From positions 62,001 to 126,000 of the forward strand of contig NZ_SMAA01000001.1 in the NCBI RefSeq assembly GCF_004341685.1: DNA of 64,000 bases, in the 5' to 3' direction. Numbering within the stretch: position 1 is the stretch's first letter; every line of letters starts with the position of its first letter. Positions 1 to 8,316 of this stretch are shown here, one piece after another. The DNA comes from Pectinatus cerevisiiphilus. Lineage in GTDB: Bacteria; Bacillota; Negativicutes; Selenomonadales; Selenomonadaceae. Made by a program: the position numbers and the translations under genes. The notes under the pieces were generated by a model that saw only the letters and a list, made by a program, of their open reading frames with translations, ran no database searches and was not told the origin of the DNA.

Positions 1-35
1 AAAAATATCATAGATTAAATAATAAGGAGATATAA

Positions 36-911
36 ATGGAGCTTCAACAATTGGAATATTTTTTATCAATAGCGCATATTGGAAATTTTACAAAGGCTGC
101 TAAGGCTGTATCGATAACCCAATCAGCATTGAGCCGGTCGATAATACGCTTAGAAAAAGAATTAGGTGTGCAGTTACTAAACCGTAATACTAAAGAAGTG
201 ACACTTACCAGGTATGGAGAAATGCTTTTAACACACGCTGAACGCATCGTAAAGGAAGAAACGGCAGCGAAGATGGAAATAGATAAACCTGATAAGCAGA
301 TAATAAACCTGTCTTTTCTCCATTCTTTAGGAAGTTATATAGTACCGCGCCTTATTAGTAGTTTTCGGCAAACGCATCCAAGCTGCAAATTTAAACTAAA
401 CCAAGATAACTCCACTGTCCTTACAGAACTGCTCGTAAAGGGAAAGACTGATCTATGTATATGCTCAAATCTTTTGATGAATGAAACGATTGGCTGGCTC
501 CCCTTATGCTCGGAAGAATTATTTGTGATAGTGCCCCTTAACCATCCTCTTGCTAAAAAAGACAGCGTAAATCTGCAGGACATTGCCGATGAGTCTTTTA
601 TAACTTTAAAACCCTTTTATGGTTTGCGCCTTTTGGCAAACCAGCTTTTTGATATGACTGGTGTCACACCGCATATTGAATTTGAGGGAGATGAGATAGT
701 TACCGTAGCCAATTTAGTTGCTGCTGACCTTGGTGTGTCGCTCATACCGAAAATTCCGGGAATGGATCGCTTGAATTTAAAATTTTTACACTTATCGTCA
801 CCGCATTGCCGCAGAACTATTGGCATAGCATGGGATACAAGTAAAATGCTTTCTCCTTTGGTTTATGAATTCCAGAAGTTTGCACTTGACAGTTTTGCTG
901 ATGAACGGTAA
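36..911 (+). CDS. LysR-family transcriptional regulator
   Basis: A 291-residue LysR-type regulator. The N-terminal winged helix-turn-helix covers about residues 1-60 (LEYFLSIAHIGNFTKAAKA, then SALSRSIIRLEKELG), and a periplasmic-binding-protein-like effector domain covers about 88-285. The length is normal for the family. An AAGGAGA ribosome site lies 7 bases before the ATG. The next gene downstream, on the same strand, is an EamA-family exporter, but a strong hairpin separates the two, so co-transcription is not assured. The effector and targets cannot be told from the sequence; the exporter is the natural guess. Confidence 0.93.
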   Translation: MELQQLEYFLSIAHIGNFTKAAKAVSITQSALSRSIIRLEKELGVQLLNRNTKEVTLTRYGEMLLTHAERIVKEETAAKMEIDKPDKQIINLSFLHSLGSYIVPRLISSFRQTHPSCKFKLNQDNSTVLTELLVKGKTDLCICSNLLMNETIGWLPLCSEELFVIVPLNHPLAKKDSVNLQDIADESFITLKPFYGLRLLANQLFDMTGVTPHIEFEGDEIVTVANLVAADLGVSLIPKIPGMDRLNLKFLHLSSPHCRRTIGIAWDTSKMLSPLVYEFQKFALDSFADER

Positions 912-972
912 AATTCGAGTTTATTGATTTTATATATCTGGTATGTTAAAATTTTGTTTATAGTAGATAATC

Positions 973-1007
973 AAGGTCGCAGTTATGATATACTGCGACC
1001 TTTGTTA
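973..1007 (+). terminator. Rho-independent terminator after the LysR gene
   Basis: An 11-bp perfect stem (973-983 with 992-1002, AAGGTCGCAGT paired to its complement) with an 8-base loop, followed by TTTGTTATT. It closes the LysR transcript about 60 bases after its stop codon. Confidence 0.75.
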
Positions 1008-1038
1008 TTGGCGTGAATGTTTTTTATAGTTAAGTGAG

Positions 1039-1929
1039 ATGAACAAATTGTTTAATAGAGGACTAGTTTTTGCCATGGGAGCTGCTCTGGCATTCAGTAT
1101 AATGAATATGCTAGTAAAAGAGCTTAGCTTTTCAATGGGCAGTGGGGAAATTGTTTTCGGTAGAAGTATTATTGGTATAATAATATTATTACTAATAATG
1201 AAGAAGTTCAATATAAAGTTTTCTAATAGGGATATTTCGGCTTTGGTTTTTCGTGGCGCGGCTGGTGGCCTTAGTATGTTTTTGATTTTTATAGCTATTT
1301 CCGGTATGCATTTGGGAGATGTGGCTATACTTCAGCAGTTATCAGCAATTTTTGTTCTTTTTTTATCAGCAGTTTGGCTTAAGGAAAAAATACCTGCAAA
1401 AGCGATTCCACCGCTTGTGGTAATAATACTAGGAACGGTTTTACTACTTCGGCCGTGGGAATACAATTCTTTTTCAATATATGCAGTGTTCGCTATTATG
1501 GCAGCATTTTTAGCGGCAATGGCATACGTTACGATTAATAGGCTGTTTAAAAATGGTGGACATAATTCATGGGAAATTGTTTTTTATTTTCTCCTTTGCA
1601 GTACGTTTATAGGTATGGCTGCCATGCTGAAAAATTTCCATTATCCTAATAACCATGAAATGATTTTACTAGTGGCAATAGGTCTATTTTCTCTTTTAGC
1701 GCAAGCTTTGATGACACAGGCATATGGTCTGACAAGTGCCGTATTCGTAAGTTTTGTGCTATATCTTGGTGTCTTTTTCAATGCTTTGTGGGGATATTTG
1801 TTCTTTGATGAAATCATGCATGCATTGTCAATAACAGGAGGGGTATTGATAATAGGTGGTTCAATACTTCTAACGATAACAAAGAATAAGCTTCGTAAAA
1901 AAAGAATAGATGTTATAAAGAAAGAATGA
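1039..1929 (+). CDS. EamA/DMT-family inner-membrane transporter
   Basis: A 296-residue polytopic membrane protein of the drug/metabolite transporter superfamily. Two EamA repeats of five helices each are visible (about residues 8-135 and 150-285), with the typical repeat-ending pattern of a charged residue plus a glycine-rich helix (ALSITGGVLIIGGSILL). Such proteins export or import small metabolites; the substrate is unknown. The C-terminus is lysine/arginine rich, as expected for a cytoplasmic tail. Only a weak AAGTGAG ribosome site precedes the ATG. The neighbouring LysR regulator upstream may control it. Confidence 0.88.
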   Translation: MNKLFNRGLVFAMGAALAFSIMNMLVKELSFSMGSGEIVFGRSIIGIIILLLIMKKFNIKFSNRDISALVFRGAAGGLSMFLIFIAISGMHLGDVAILQQLSAIFVLFLSAVWLKEKIPAKAIPPLVVIILGTVLLLRPWEYNSFSIYAVFAIMAAFLAAMAYVTINRLFKNGGHNSWEIVFYFLLCSTFIGMAAMLKNFHYPNNHEMILLVAIGLFSLLAQALMTQAYGLTSAVFVSFVLYLGVFFNALWGYLFFDEIMHALSITGGVLIIGGSILLTITKNKLRKKRIDVIKKE

Positions 1930-1968
1930 ATTTCGTAAAGAAAGTAGCACTTGAGAAAGGCTGTTTTT

Positions 1969-2637
1969 ATGAATAAGGGAAAAAATAAAATTTTAGCGGG
2001 AAAAAGACTGTATATTTTCTTATTTTTTATCGCAGTATTGGCGGGCAGCGGTCTTTTTTATTATTTTTATTGGATGAGAACACCACAATATGCCGTAAAA
2101 ATAGTAGCTGATGCTGTAAGTAAGCACGATACGGAAACGTTTTATAAATATGTAGATGTTGATAGCGTTTTAGATGGGGCTTACGATGATTATTTTACAG
2201 TTTATTTTGCGGAAGATCCTTTTATGAGTAAAAACCCTATCAAAAATTTTGCTGCCGTATTAGTAAAGATGGCTAAACCGCTTGCTGTGTCTGAAATGAA
2301 AAAGAAAGTTGATTATTATGTCAAAACAGGAAACTGGCAGGAGGAAAATACCGGGCAGGATAATAATGAAGCAGCTGCCCTAACAGGGAAAAACAGTGAT
2401 ATAACCGGTTTGGCAGCAATAAAGGATATGCATTTCCAAAAGATAAAATTTACTAAAAAAGAGTCTGATAAAGCGATTGTCGGCCTGGCATTTACTGAGG
2501 ACGGAGAAAAAGATGAAACAGTAATAAATATAAAAATGGAAAAACAGGCTGATGGAGTATGGAAGGTTGTCAGTATAGATAATATGAAAGAGTATGCTGA
2601 AAAAATAATTGCGAGAAAAGCGAGTAAAGAAGGTTGA
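1969..2637 (+). CDS. Membrane-anchored protein, DUF2939-like
   Basis: A 222-residue protein with one N-terminal membrane helix (about residues 12-34), then an extracytoplasmic domain that begins with a PQYAV...AVSKHD...FYKYVD pattern resembling DUF2939 proteins. The function is unknown. I chose the ATG at 1969 because a GAAAGG ribosome site sits 8 bases upstream; a TTG at 1951 would add six residues without its own site. The stop codon is only 4 bases before the mutM start, so the two genes are almost certainly co-transcribed and translationally close. Confidence 0.7.
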   Translation: MNKGKNKILAGKRLYIFLFFIAVLAGSGLFYYFYWMRTPQYAVKIVADAVSKHDTETFYKYVDVDSVLDGAYDDYFTVYFAEDPFMSKNPIKNFAAVLVKMAKPLAVSEMKKKVDYYVKTGNWQEENTGQDNNEAAALTGKNSDITGLAAIKDMHFQKIKFTKKESDKAIVGLAFTEDGEKDETVINIKMEKQADGVWKVVSIDNMKEYAEKIIARKASKEG

Positions 2638-2641
2638 GTTT

Positions 2642-3472
2642 ATGCCGGAAATGCCTGAAGTAGAAACTATACGGCGTACGTTAGCCAAAAATATATTGGG
2701 AAAAAGAATAGAACATATAGATATATTATTGCCCAGGCTTATAAAGTTTCCTGAGCCGGATTTATATAGGCAACGTCTTACCGGACAGAAAATAGTAAAA
2801 ATGCGCCGTGAAGGTAAATATCTTGGTATGCAGATGGAAAATGGCATTATGGCTATCTTTCATTTGCGGATGACGGGACGGCTTTGTTATTTTAAAGATG
2901 GGCAGCAGGAAGATAAGTATGCAAAAATTATCTTTTATCTTGATAATGGTGCCAGGCTTATTTACTCGGATATGCGTACTTTCGGTACTCTATACGCAAT
3001 AAATGATAAGGAACGAGAAAAAATAAAAGGCTTATATGAACTCGGACGGGAACCTTTGGCAAAAGATTTTACGACTGAGTATTTATTGGCAAAGTTGAAA
3101 AAGAGCAATGGTAAGATTAAAATGTTTTTATTGAACCAAAAAAATATTGCGGGCTTGGGTAATATTTATACTGATGAAGCATTGTTCCTGGCTGGAATAA
3201 ATCCTGAGCAGATATGTTCAGCAATAAGCAAGGAAAAAGCAGAAAAGCTGCATAATTCAATAAACCAAGTAATAAGTGCCGGAATAAACGACGGAGGAAC
3301 CACTTTTCGCGATTATGTTAATGGTGAAGGAATAAAGGGAAAACATCAAAATAATTTGTTTGTTTATGGACAGGCTAAAAAGCCATGTAAAAAATGTGGT
3401 ACAATAATAGAAAAAATAAAAGTCGGCGGGCGTGGTACATGTTTTTGCCCTAAATGTCAAAAATTGAAATGA
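2642..3472 (+). CDS. mutM: Formamidopyrimidine-DNA glycosylase (Fpg/MutM)
   Basis: Base-excision repair glycosylase/AP lyase that removes 8-oxoguanine and ring-opened purines. The mature N-terminus is decisive: the ATG at 2642 gives M-PEMPEVETIRR, placing the catalytic Pro2 and Glu3 correctly, with AGAAGG just upstream; a start at 2609 would bury them. The C-terminal zinc finger is intact (C-x2-C...C-x2-C over the last 30 residues). At 276 residues it is of normal length. It sits in a mutM-coaE-transglycosylase string, an arrangement familiar from Bacillota where mutM and coaE are commonly adjacent. Confidence 0.97.
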   Translation: MPEMPEVETIRRTLAKNILGKRIEHIDILLPRLIKFPEPDLYRQRLTGQKIVKMRREGKYLGMQMENGIMAIFHLRMTGRLCYFKDGQQEDKYAKIIFYLDNGARLIYSDMRTFGTLYAINDKEREKIKGLYELGREPLAKDFTTEYLLAKLKKSNGKIKMFLLNQKNIAGLGNIYTDEALFLAGINPEQICSAISKEKAEKLHNSINQVISAGINDGGTTFRDYVNGEGIKGKHQNNLFVYGQAKKPCKKCGTIIEKIKVGGRGTCFCPKCQKLK

Positions 3473-3491
3473 ATTTTGTAAGGATTATAAG

Positions 3492-4106
3492 ATGTATAAA
3501 ATTGGTTTGACTGGTGGTATCGCTTGCGGAAAATCAACGGTGTGTTCTTTTTTGCGGCAGGCGGGAGCGGATATAATAGATACGGATAAAATAGCCCATG
3601 AGTTATCATTGCCCGGACAGGTTTTATGGCAGGCATATGTCGAACATTTCGGCAGGAAAATCCTGGGTGCGGATGAAAGTCTTGATCGACGCATGATTGG
3701 CAATATTGTATTTACTGACAATAGTGAAAAAGAATGGATAAATAATGTAAGCCATCCCCTTATTTTACAAAGGGTGCAAAAGCGGATAGAAGAGTTGGCT
3801 AATAAAAAGAAAAAAGTGGTCATTATCGATGTTCCGCTGCTTTTTGAAACGGGCTGGGATAAGTATGTCGATGAAAAATGGGTAGTTTTTGTAGATAAAA
3901 AAACACAAGTAAAACGTTTGATAACGAGAAATAGATATAGTTTTGCTGAGGCCAAAAGGCGTATTAGGGCACAGATGCCTTTGGCGTGTAAAGTGAAGCA
4001 GGCGGATAGGGTAATTAATACCAGCTATGAGATTGCAAGAAACAAGAGGCGGGTTTTTAGATTATGGTATTCTCTGCTGAAAAGGCTGGAGTATAAAAAT
4101 GAATGA
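3492..4106 (+). CDS. coaE: Dephospho-CoA kinase
   Basis: Catalyses the last step of coenzyme A synthesis, phosphorylating the ribose 3'-hydroxyl of dephospho-CoA with ATP. The P-loop GGIACGKS is at residues 8-15; the family DTDKIAHEL segment and the VVIIDVPLLFE strand are present. At 204 residues the length is typical. It starts 19 bases after mutM and overlaps the next gene by 8 bases, so it lies inside one operon. Confidence 0.97.
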   Translation: MYKIGLTGGIACGKSTVCSFLRQAGADIIDTDKIAHELSLPGQVLWQAYVEHFGRKILGADESLDRRMIGNIVFTDNSEKEWINNVSHPLILQRVQKRIEELANKKKKVVIIDVPLLFETGWDKYVDEKWVVFVDKKTQVKRLITRNRYSFAEAKRRIRAQMPLACKVKQADRVINTSYEIARNKRRVFRLWYSLLKRLEYKNE

Positions 4107-4719
4107 TAACAGCAGATCAGCAATAGATTATTTGTTGAGCGCGGCACAGGGATTTATCATTATTATGATATTTTTGTCTGTAGTTTTTGTGGGTATTTAT
4201 GAAGGCTTGCAGACGCATGTGATAGAAAAAGTGGAAAAAAAATATTTTTATCCTTATCCGTATGAAGAAGTAATAGATAAGTATGCCAGACAATACAATG
4301 TTGATAATTCGCTTGTTGCGGGAATAATTCTTGCTGAGAGCCGCTTTTCCCCTGAGGCTAAATCACATCGCGGGGCTATAGGCCTTATGCAGATAATGCC
4401 GGAAACTGGTGCTTGGATAGCTAATAATATAAATGACCAAGGCTATAACGAGAATAAACTTTATGATCCGGAGACGAATATACATTATGGTGTATGGTAT
4501 TTGTCGTTTTTGATGAAAGAGTTTGGCAATAATGAGATTTTAACAGTGGCTGCTTATAATGCGGGACATGGACAGATTGAAGAGTGGAGCAAGCTTTATG
4601 GATGGCGGAAAAACGGGTTTTACGATTATACGCAAATTCCTTTCAAGGAGACACGTGATTACGTCCATCGGGTATTTGACAATAAAAAATCATACCAAAA
4701 ATTATATGATAAAAAATGA
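4099..4719 (+). CDS. Membrane-anchored lytic transglycosylase (SLT domain)
   Basis: A 206-residue peptidoglycan-cleaving enzyme with an N-terminal membrane helix (about residues 14-36) and a soluble SLT/lysozyme-like domain (about 60-200). The catalytic glutamate is in AESRFSPEAKS, followed by the GAIGLMQIMPET motif and AAYNAGHG, all diagnostic for family 1 transglycosylases. It overlaps coaE by 8 bases. It probably works on the outer face of the membrane during wall turnover. Confidence 0.93.
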   Translation: MNDNSRSAIDYLLSAAQGFIIIMIFLSVVFVGIYEGLQTHVIEKVEKKYFYPYPYEEVIDKYARQYNVDNSLVAGIILAESRFSPEAKSHRGAIGLMQIMPETGAWIANNINDQGYNENKLYDPETNIHYGVWYLSFLMKEFGNNEILTVAAYNAGHGQIEEWSKLYGWRKNGFYDYTQIPFKETRDYVHRVFDNKKSYQKLYDKK

Positions 4720-4728
4720 TTAATACAT

Positions 4729-4758
4729 TTGACAAATAAACTTCTTCTATGATATTAT
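4729..4758 (+). promoter_or_regulatory. Probable sigma-A promoter of the pyr operon
   Basis: A perfect -35 TTGACA at 4729-4734 is followed by a -10-like GATATTAT region at 4751-4758 (16-18 base spacing depending on register). It lies just upstream of the PyrR leader element. Confidence 0.6.
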
Positions 4759-4781
4759 TTGAACGATATCAATACAATATT

Positions 4782-4884
4782 GGCCCTTTAATAAAATCCA
4801 GCGAGGTTGAAAGGGATATCTGATCTATTTAATGGGATAGCTATACGCTTTCTTGTGCCTTGCGCATGAGAAAGCTTTTTTTAT
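4782..4884 (+). promoter_or_regulatory. PyrR-binding attenuator leader of the pyr operon
   Basis: Leader RNA with a PyrR-type binding hairpin: stem CCCTTT (4784-4789) with AAAGGG (4810-4815) enclosing ATCCAGCGAGGTT at 4796-4808, which fits the known PyrR loop consensus (UCC-G-GAGG-U). It is followed by an intrinsic terminator: a 12-bp stem (4847-4858 with 4864-4875) and seven T residues from 4876. In the known mechanism UMP-loaded PyrR holds the binding hairpin, blocks the antiterminator and lets the terminator form, so pyrimidine excess shuts the operon off. No pyrR gene is in this window. Confidence 0.88.
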
Positions 4885-4902
4885 ATATGAAAAGGGGCGG
4901 AT

Positions 4903-5865
4903 ATGGTGGAAAGTAAAAATGTTTCGCTGCGTGGTAAAAATGTTCTTGGTTTAGAATATTTTTCTGCTGATGAAATCGAACTGGTTCTGCAAACTGCTAA
5001 GGAAATGAAGAATATTATCAAAAGGGACATAAAAAAGGTTCCTACACTGCGCGGTAAGGCCATAGTAAATTTATTTTATGAACCAAGTACGAGGACACGC
5101 AGCTCTTTTGAACTTGCAGGTAAGTATCTGGGCGCCGACGTTATAAATATAACTGCGGGTTCAAGCAGTATCGTTAAGGGAGAAAGCCTTCGCGATACCC
5201 TCCTCACAGTTGAAGATATGGGCATTGATGCCATCGTTATGAGACATAAAGCCGAAGGGGCTCCCGAATATGCCACAAAAGTGGTTAAGGCGGCTATAGT
5301 TAATGCCGGAGATGGTGCACATGCGCATCCTTCGCAAGGTTTGCTCGACCTGTTTACTATCAGACAGTATAAGGGCGGATTTAAGGGAATAAAATGCGCT
5401 ATAATAGGCGATATCCTGCACAGCCGTGTTGCCCGGAGCGATATATGGGGTATGCGGAAAATGGGCATAGAAGTGCATTTGGCGGGGCCGAAAACCTTGA
5501 TACCGCGTTTTCTTTATAAGGAAAAAGGAATTTTTATCCATGACCGTATTGAAGATGCTATCGAAAATGCCGATGTCATAAATGTTTTAAGAATTCAATT
5601 AGAAAGACAAAAATCAGGACTTTTCCCTTCGACAAGAGAATATGCCCGTATTTTTGGTCTGAATGATAAGCGGTTAGCTTTAGCGAAAAAGGATGTTTTG
5701 GTAATGCATCCTGGACCGATGAACAAAGGCTGGGAAATTTCACCTAAGGTTGCCTACAGCAGTAATTCTGTTATTCAGGAACAGGTAAAAAATGGGGTGG
5801 CTGTGCGCATGGCCATTTTAACGCTTATTTTGACAGGAGGAAAAGGCAATGAAGTTATTGCTTAA
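4903..5865 (+). CDS. pyrB: Aspartate carbamoyltransferase catalytic subunit
   Basis: Condenses carbamoyl phosphate with aspartate, the committing step of pyrimidine synthesis. The carbamoyl-phosphate motif FYEPSTRTRSSFE, the HAHPSQGLLDLFT segment and the C-terminal MHPGPMN motif are all present. The 320-residue length is typical of catalytic chains. A purine-rich AAAGGGGCGG site precedes the ATG. No regulatory subunit (PyrI) is present, as in most Bacillota. It is the first gene behind the PyrR attenuator and overlaps pyrC by 17 bases. Confidence 0.97.
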   Translation: MVESKNVSLRGKNVLGLEYFSADEIELVLQTAKEMKNIIKRDIKKVPTLRGKAIVNLFYEPSTRTRSSFELAGKYLGADVINITAGSSSIVKGESLRDTLLTVEDMGIDAIVMRHKAEGAPEYATKVVKAAIVNAGDGAHAHPSQGLLDLFTIRQYKGGFKGIKCAIIGDILHSRVARSDIWGMRKMGIEVHLAGPKTLIPRFLYKEKGIFIHDRIEDAIENADVINVLRIQLERQKSGLFPSTREYARIFGLNDKRLALAKKDVLVMHPGPMNKGWEISPKVAYSSNSVIQEQVKNGVAVRMAILTLILTGGKGNEVIA

Positions 5866-7141
5866 AGGTGGCAGAGTAATAGATCCGGCCAATGGTTTGG
5901 ACAAAATTGCTGATGTTCTTATAAAAGATAAGAAGATAGCGGAAATAGCAGCAGATATTCAGGCAGATGATACGACTAAGGTAGTTGATGTAACGGGGAA
6001 AATTGTTACACCAGGCCTTATCGATATGCATACACATATGCGGGAACCGGGACAGGAAGCAAAAGAAGATTTTGCCTCCGGTTCACGGGCAGCAGCAGCG
6101 GGTGGTTATACGACGATAGCGACAATGCCGAATACGGAACCAGTCGTTGATAGAGCAATTTTGATAGAAGGATTAAAACAGCGGGCTAAAGAAGCTGCTG
6201 TCGTCAATATAGAAATAATAGGGGCGTTGACCAAAGGGCAAAAGGGAGAAGAATTGGCAGAAGTAGGCGATATGTGCCAGGCAGGTGCTGTAGCTTTTTC
6301 CGATGACGGCCATTATGTACAAAATTCAAAGGTATTGCTTAACGGCCTTGATTATCTGCGCACTTTTGACAAAATCATCATATCGCACGCAGAAGAAACT
6401 ACTTTGGTAGAAGAAGGCGTTATGAATGAAGGTAAAAGAAGTGCGATGCTAGGGATGAAAGGGCGTCCTACAGTTGCTGAAGATATAGCGGTCATGAGAG
6501 ATATTTTGCTTGCTGAATATGCCGATGCGCGGATCCATATAGCGCATATCAGCAGTAAAAATGCTGTCGAACTTGTGCGCCAGGCAAAAAAACGCGGAGT
6601 AAAAGTGACGGCTGAAGCTACACCACATAATCTTACATTAACTGAAGATATGGTGGATATAGCAGATTCCTCGATGAAGGTCAATCCGCCACTGCGTACA
6701 GATGAAGATGTAAAAGCTGTGCAGGAAGGGCTTGTCGACGGAACTATTGATGCGATAGTAACAGACCATGCCGCCCATGCCGAAGAAGAAAAAGACAGGG
6801 AATTTAGATACGCGCCAAGCGGTTTTCCTGGCTTGGAAACAGCAGTAGGCGTTCTTTTGACGGATTTGTACCATGCGGGAAAAATCACTTTGCCGCTGTT
6901 GATAGAAAAGATGACAGCTTCACCGGCTAAGGTATTTAAACTGAAAAAGGGGACGTTGAGTAAAGAAGCGCCTGCTGATGTTACGGTTATAGATACTGAA
7001 GCGGAATGGATAGTTGAAAAAGAAAAGTTTTATACAATGGGGACTCATTCCCCTTTCATTGGCAGAAAACTTAAGGGAAAGCCGATAATGACAATTGTCG
7101 ATGGTAGAATAATTATGCAAAATGGTATAATTATAGATTAA
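5849..7141 (+). CDS. pyrC: Dihydroorotase (class I)
   Basis: Cyclises carbamoyl aspartate to dihydroorotate. The amidohydrolase metal motif is DMHTHMREPG (His61 and His63), with later ligand regions SDDGHY, SHAEE, HIAHISS and TDHAAH. At 430 residues it matches the longer class I enzymes of Bacillota rather than the shorter enterobacterial type. An AGGAGG ribosome site lies inside the pyrB end, so pyrB and pyrC are translationally coupled. Confidence 0.96.
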   Translation: MKLLLKGGRVIDPANGLDKIADVLIKDKKIAEIAADIQADDTTKVVDVTGKIVTPGLIDMHTHMREPGQEAKEDFASGSRAAAAGGYTTIATMPNTEPVVDRAILIEGLKQRAKEAAVVNIEIIGALTKGQKGEELAEVGDMCQAGAVAFSDDGHYVQNSKVLLNGLDYLRTFDKIIISHAEETTLVEEGVMNEGKRSAMLGMKGRPTVAEDIAVMRDILLAEYADARIHIAHISSKNAVELVRQAKKRGVKVTAEATPHNLTLTEDMVDIADSSMKVNPPLRTDEDVKAVQEGLVDGTIDAIVTDHAAHAEEEKDREFRYAPSGFPGLETAVGVLLTDLYHAGKITLPLLIEKMTASPAKVFKLKKGTLSKEAPADVTVIDTEAEWIVEKEKFYTMGTHSPFIGRKLKGKPIMTIVDGRIIMQNGIIID

Positions 7142-7246
7142 AATAGATTATAATATATTCTAAAGGCAGATTGTGTAAAATGCAGCTGTCTGCTTTTAGA
7201 AGTGTTTATAGATACAGGGACGGTATAATCTTCGGAGGTGCTCTAT

Positions 7247-8314
7247 TTGAAAGGAAAATTGGTTCTTGAGGACGGCAGTACGTTTACTGGTGATCTGCTT
7301 GGTGATAAGCCGGCTTCTGGTGAAGTCGTGTTTAATACAGGAATGACTGGATATCAGGAAATTTTGACTGATCCATCCTATTGTTCGCAGATTATAACTT
7401 TGACATATCCATTAATAGGCAATTATGGGACTGCTGAAAAATTTAACCAAAGTCGAAAATGTTTCGCAAACGGTTTTGTAATAGGTGAGCTTTGCGAGGT
7501 TGGTAGTAATTGGCAAAAAGAAAATGAGCTCAGTGAATTTTTGCAGGCTAATGGCATTCCCTGCCTTTATAATGTGGATACACGTGCGCTGACCCGTCGT
7601 CTTCGTTCGGCAGGAACGATGAAGGGAATAATAATAACGACAGATACACCGAAGAACGAATGTGATGAGTTGATGGCAATACCGCTTGAACATAGAACTG
7701 TTGATAAAGTAACCACTCCGGAAAAATATGTGCTGGAAAATGATGGACTGCACATAGTAGCAATGGACTTTGGGGTGAAAAAGCACATGCTCGAATCAAT
7801 GCATGAACGCGGTTGTAAGATAACAGTTGTTCCGGCGCATACTACAGCACAGGAAATTCTTGCGTTGCAGCCAGATGGGATATTTTTGTCAAACGGTCCT
7901 GGTGACCCTAAAGACGTGTTGGATATAGTGGAAACAATAAAACAGCTTATAGGCAAGAAACCTATTTTTGGTATCTGTCTTGGCCACCAGCTGATAGCAT
8001 TGGCCTGTGGCGCGGATACTTATAAGTTGAAATTTGGTCATCGTGGTTCAAATCAGCCTGTCAAGGATTTGCGGACAGGGCGCGTTTATATATCGGCGCA
8101 AAATCATGGTTATGCAGTCGATGAAAAATCGCTTGCAAAATTGCCTTTTGACATAACGCATATATCAATGAATGACGGTACGGTAGAAGGAATGCACCAC
8201 CAGAAACTGCCTTTGTTTTCGGTGCAGTACCATCCTGAGGCGTCTCCGGGACCGGACGACAATACGTATCTTTTTGATGAATTTTGCGCAATGATGAAGA
8301 AAGGGGCCAATTAA
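7247..8314 (+). CDS. carA: Carbamoyl-phosphate synthase small (glutaminase) subunit
   Basis: Releases ammonia from glutamine for CarB. The class I glutamine amidotransferase triad is visible: Cys244 in FGICLGHQ, and His329 and Glu331 in YHPEASPGP. The N-terminal CarA domain with [14 protein letters not shown] is complete. I start it at TTG 7247 because GGAGGTG (7234-7240) is correctly spaced from it; a GTG at 7238 lies inside that ribosome site. The result is 355 residues. About 100 bases separate it from pyrC, containing only an imperfect hairpin. Confidence 0.95.
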   Translation: MKGKLVLEDGSTFTGDLLGDKPASGEVVFNTGMTGYQEILTDPSYCSQIITLTYPLIGNYGTAEKFNQSRKCFANGFVIGELCEVGSNWQKENELSEFLQANGIPCLYNVDTRALTRRLRSAGTMKGIIITTDTPKNECDELMAIPLEHRTVDKVTTPEKYVLENDGLHIVAMDFGVKKHMLESMHERGCKITVVPAHTTAQEILALQPDGIFLSNGPGDPKDVLDIVETIKQLIGKKPIFGICLGHQLIALACGADTYKLKFGHRGSNQPVKDLRTGRVYISAQNHGYAVDEKSLAKLPFDITHISMNDGTVEGMHHQKLPLFSVQYHPEASPGPDDNTYLFDEFCAMMKKGAN

Positions 8315-8316
8315 TC

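Noticed and set aside
7142-7230. Second PyrR attenuator between pyrC and carA
   Set aside because: Only an imperfect hairpin is present and the conserved GAGG loop is missing.
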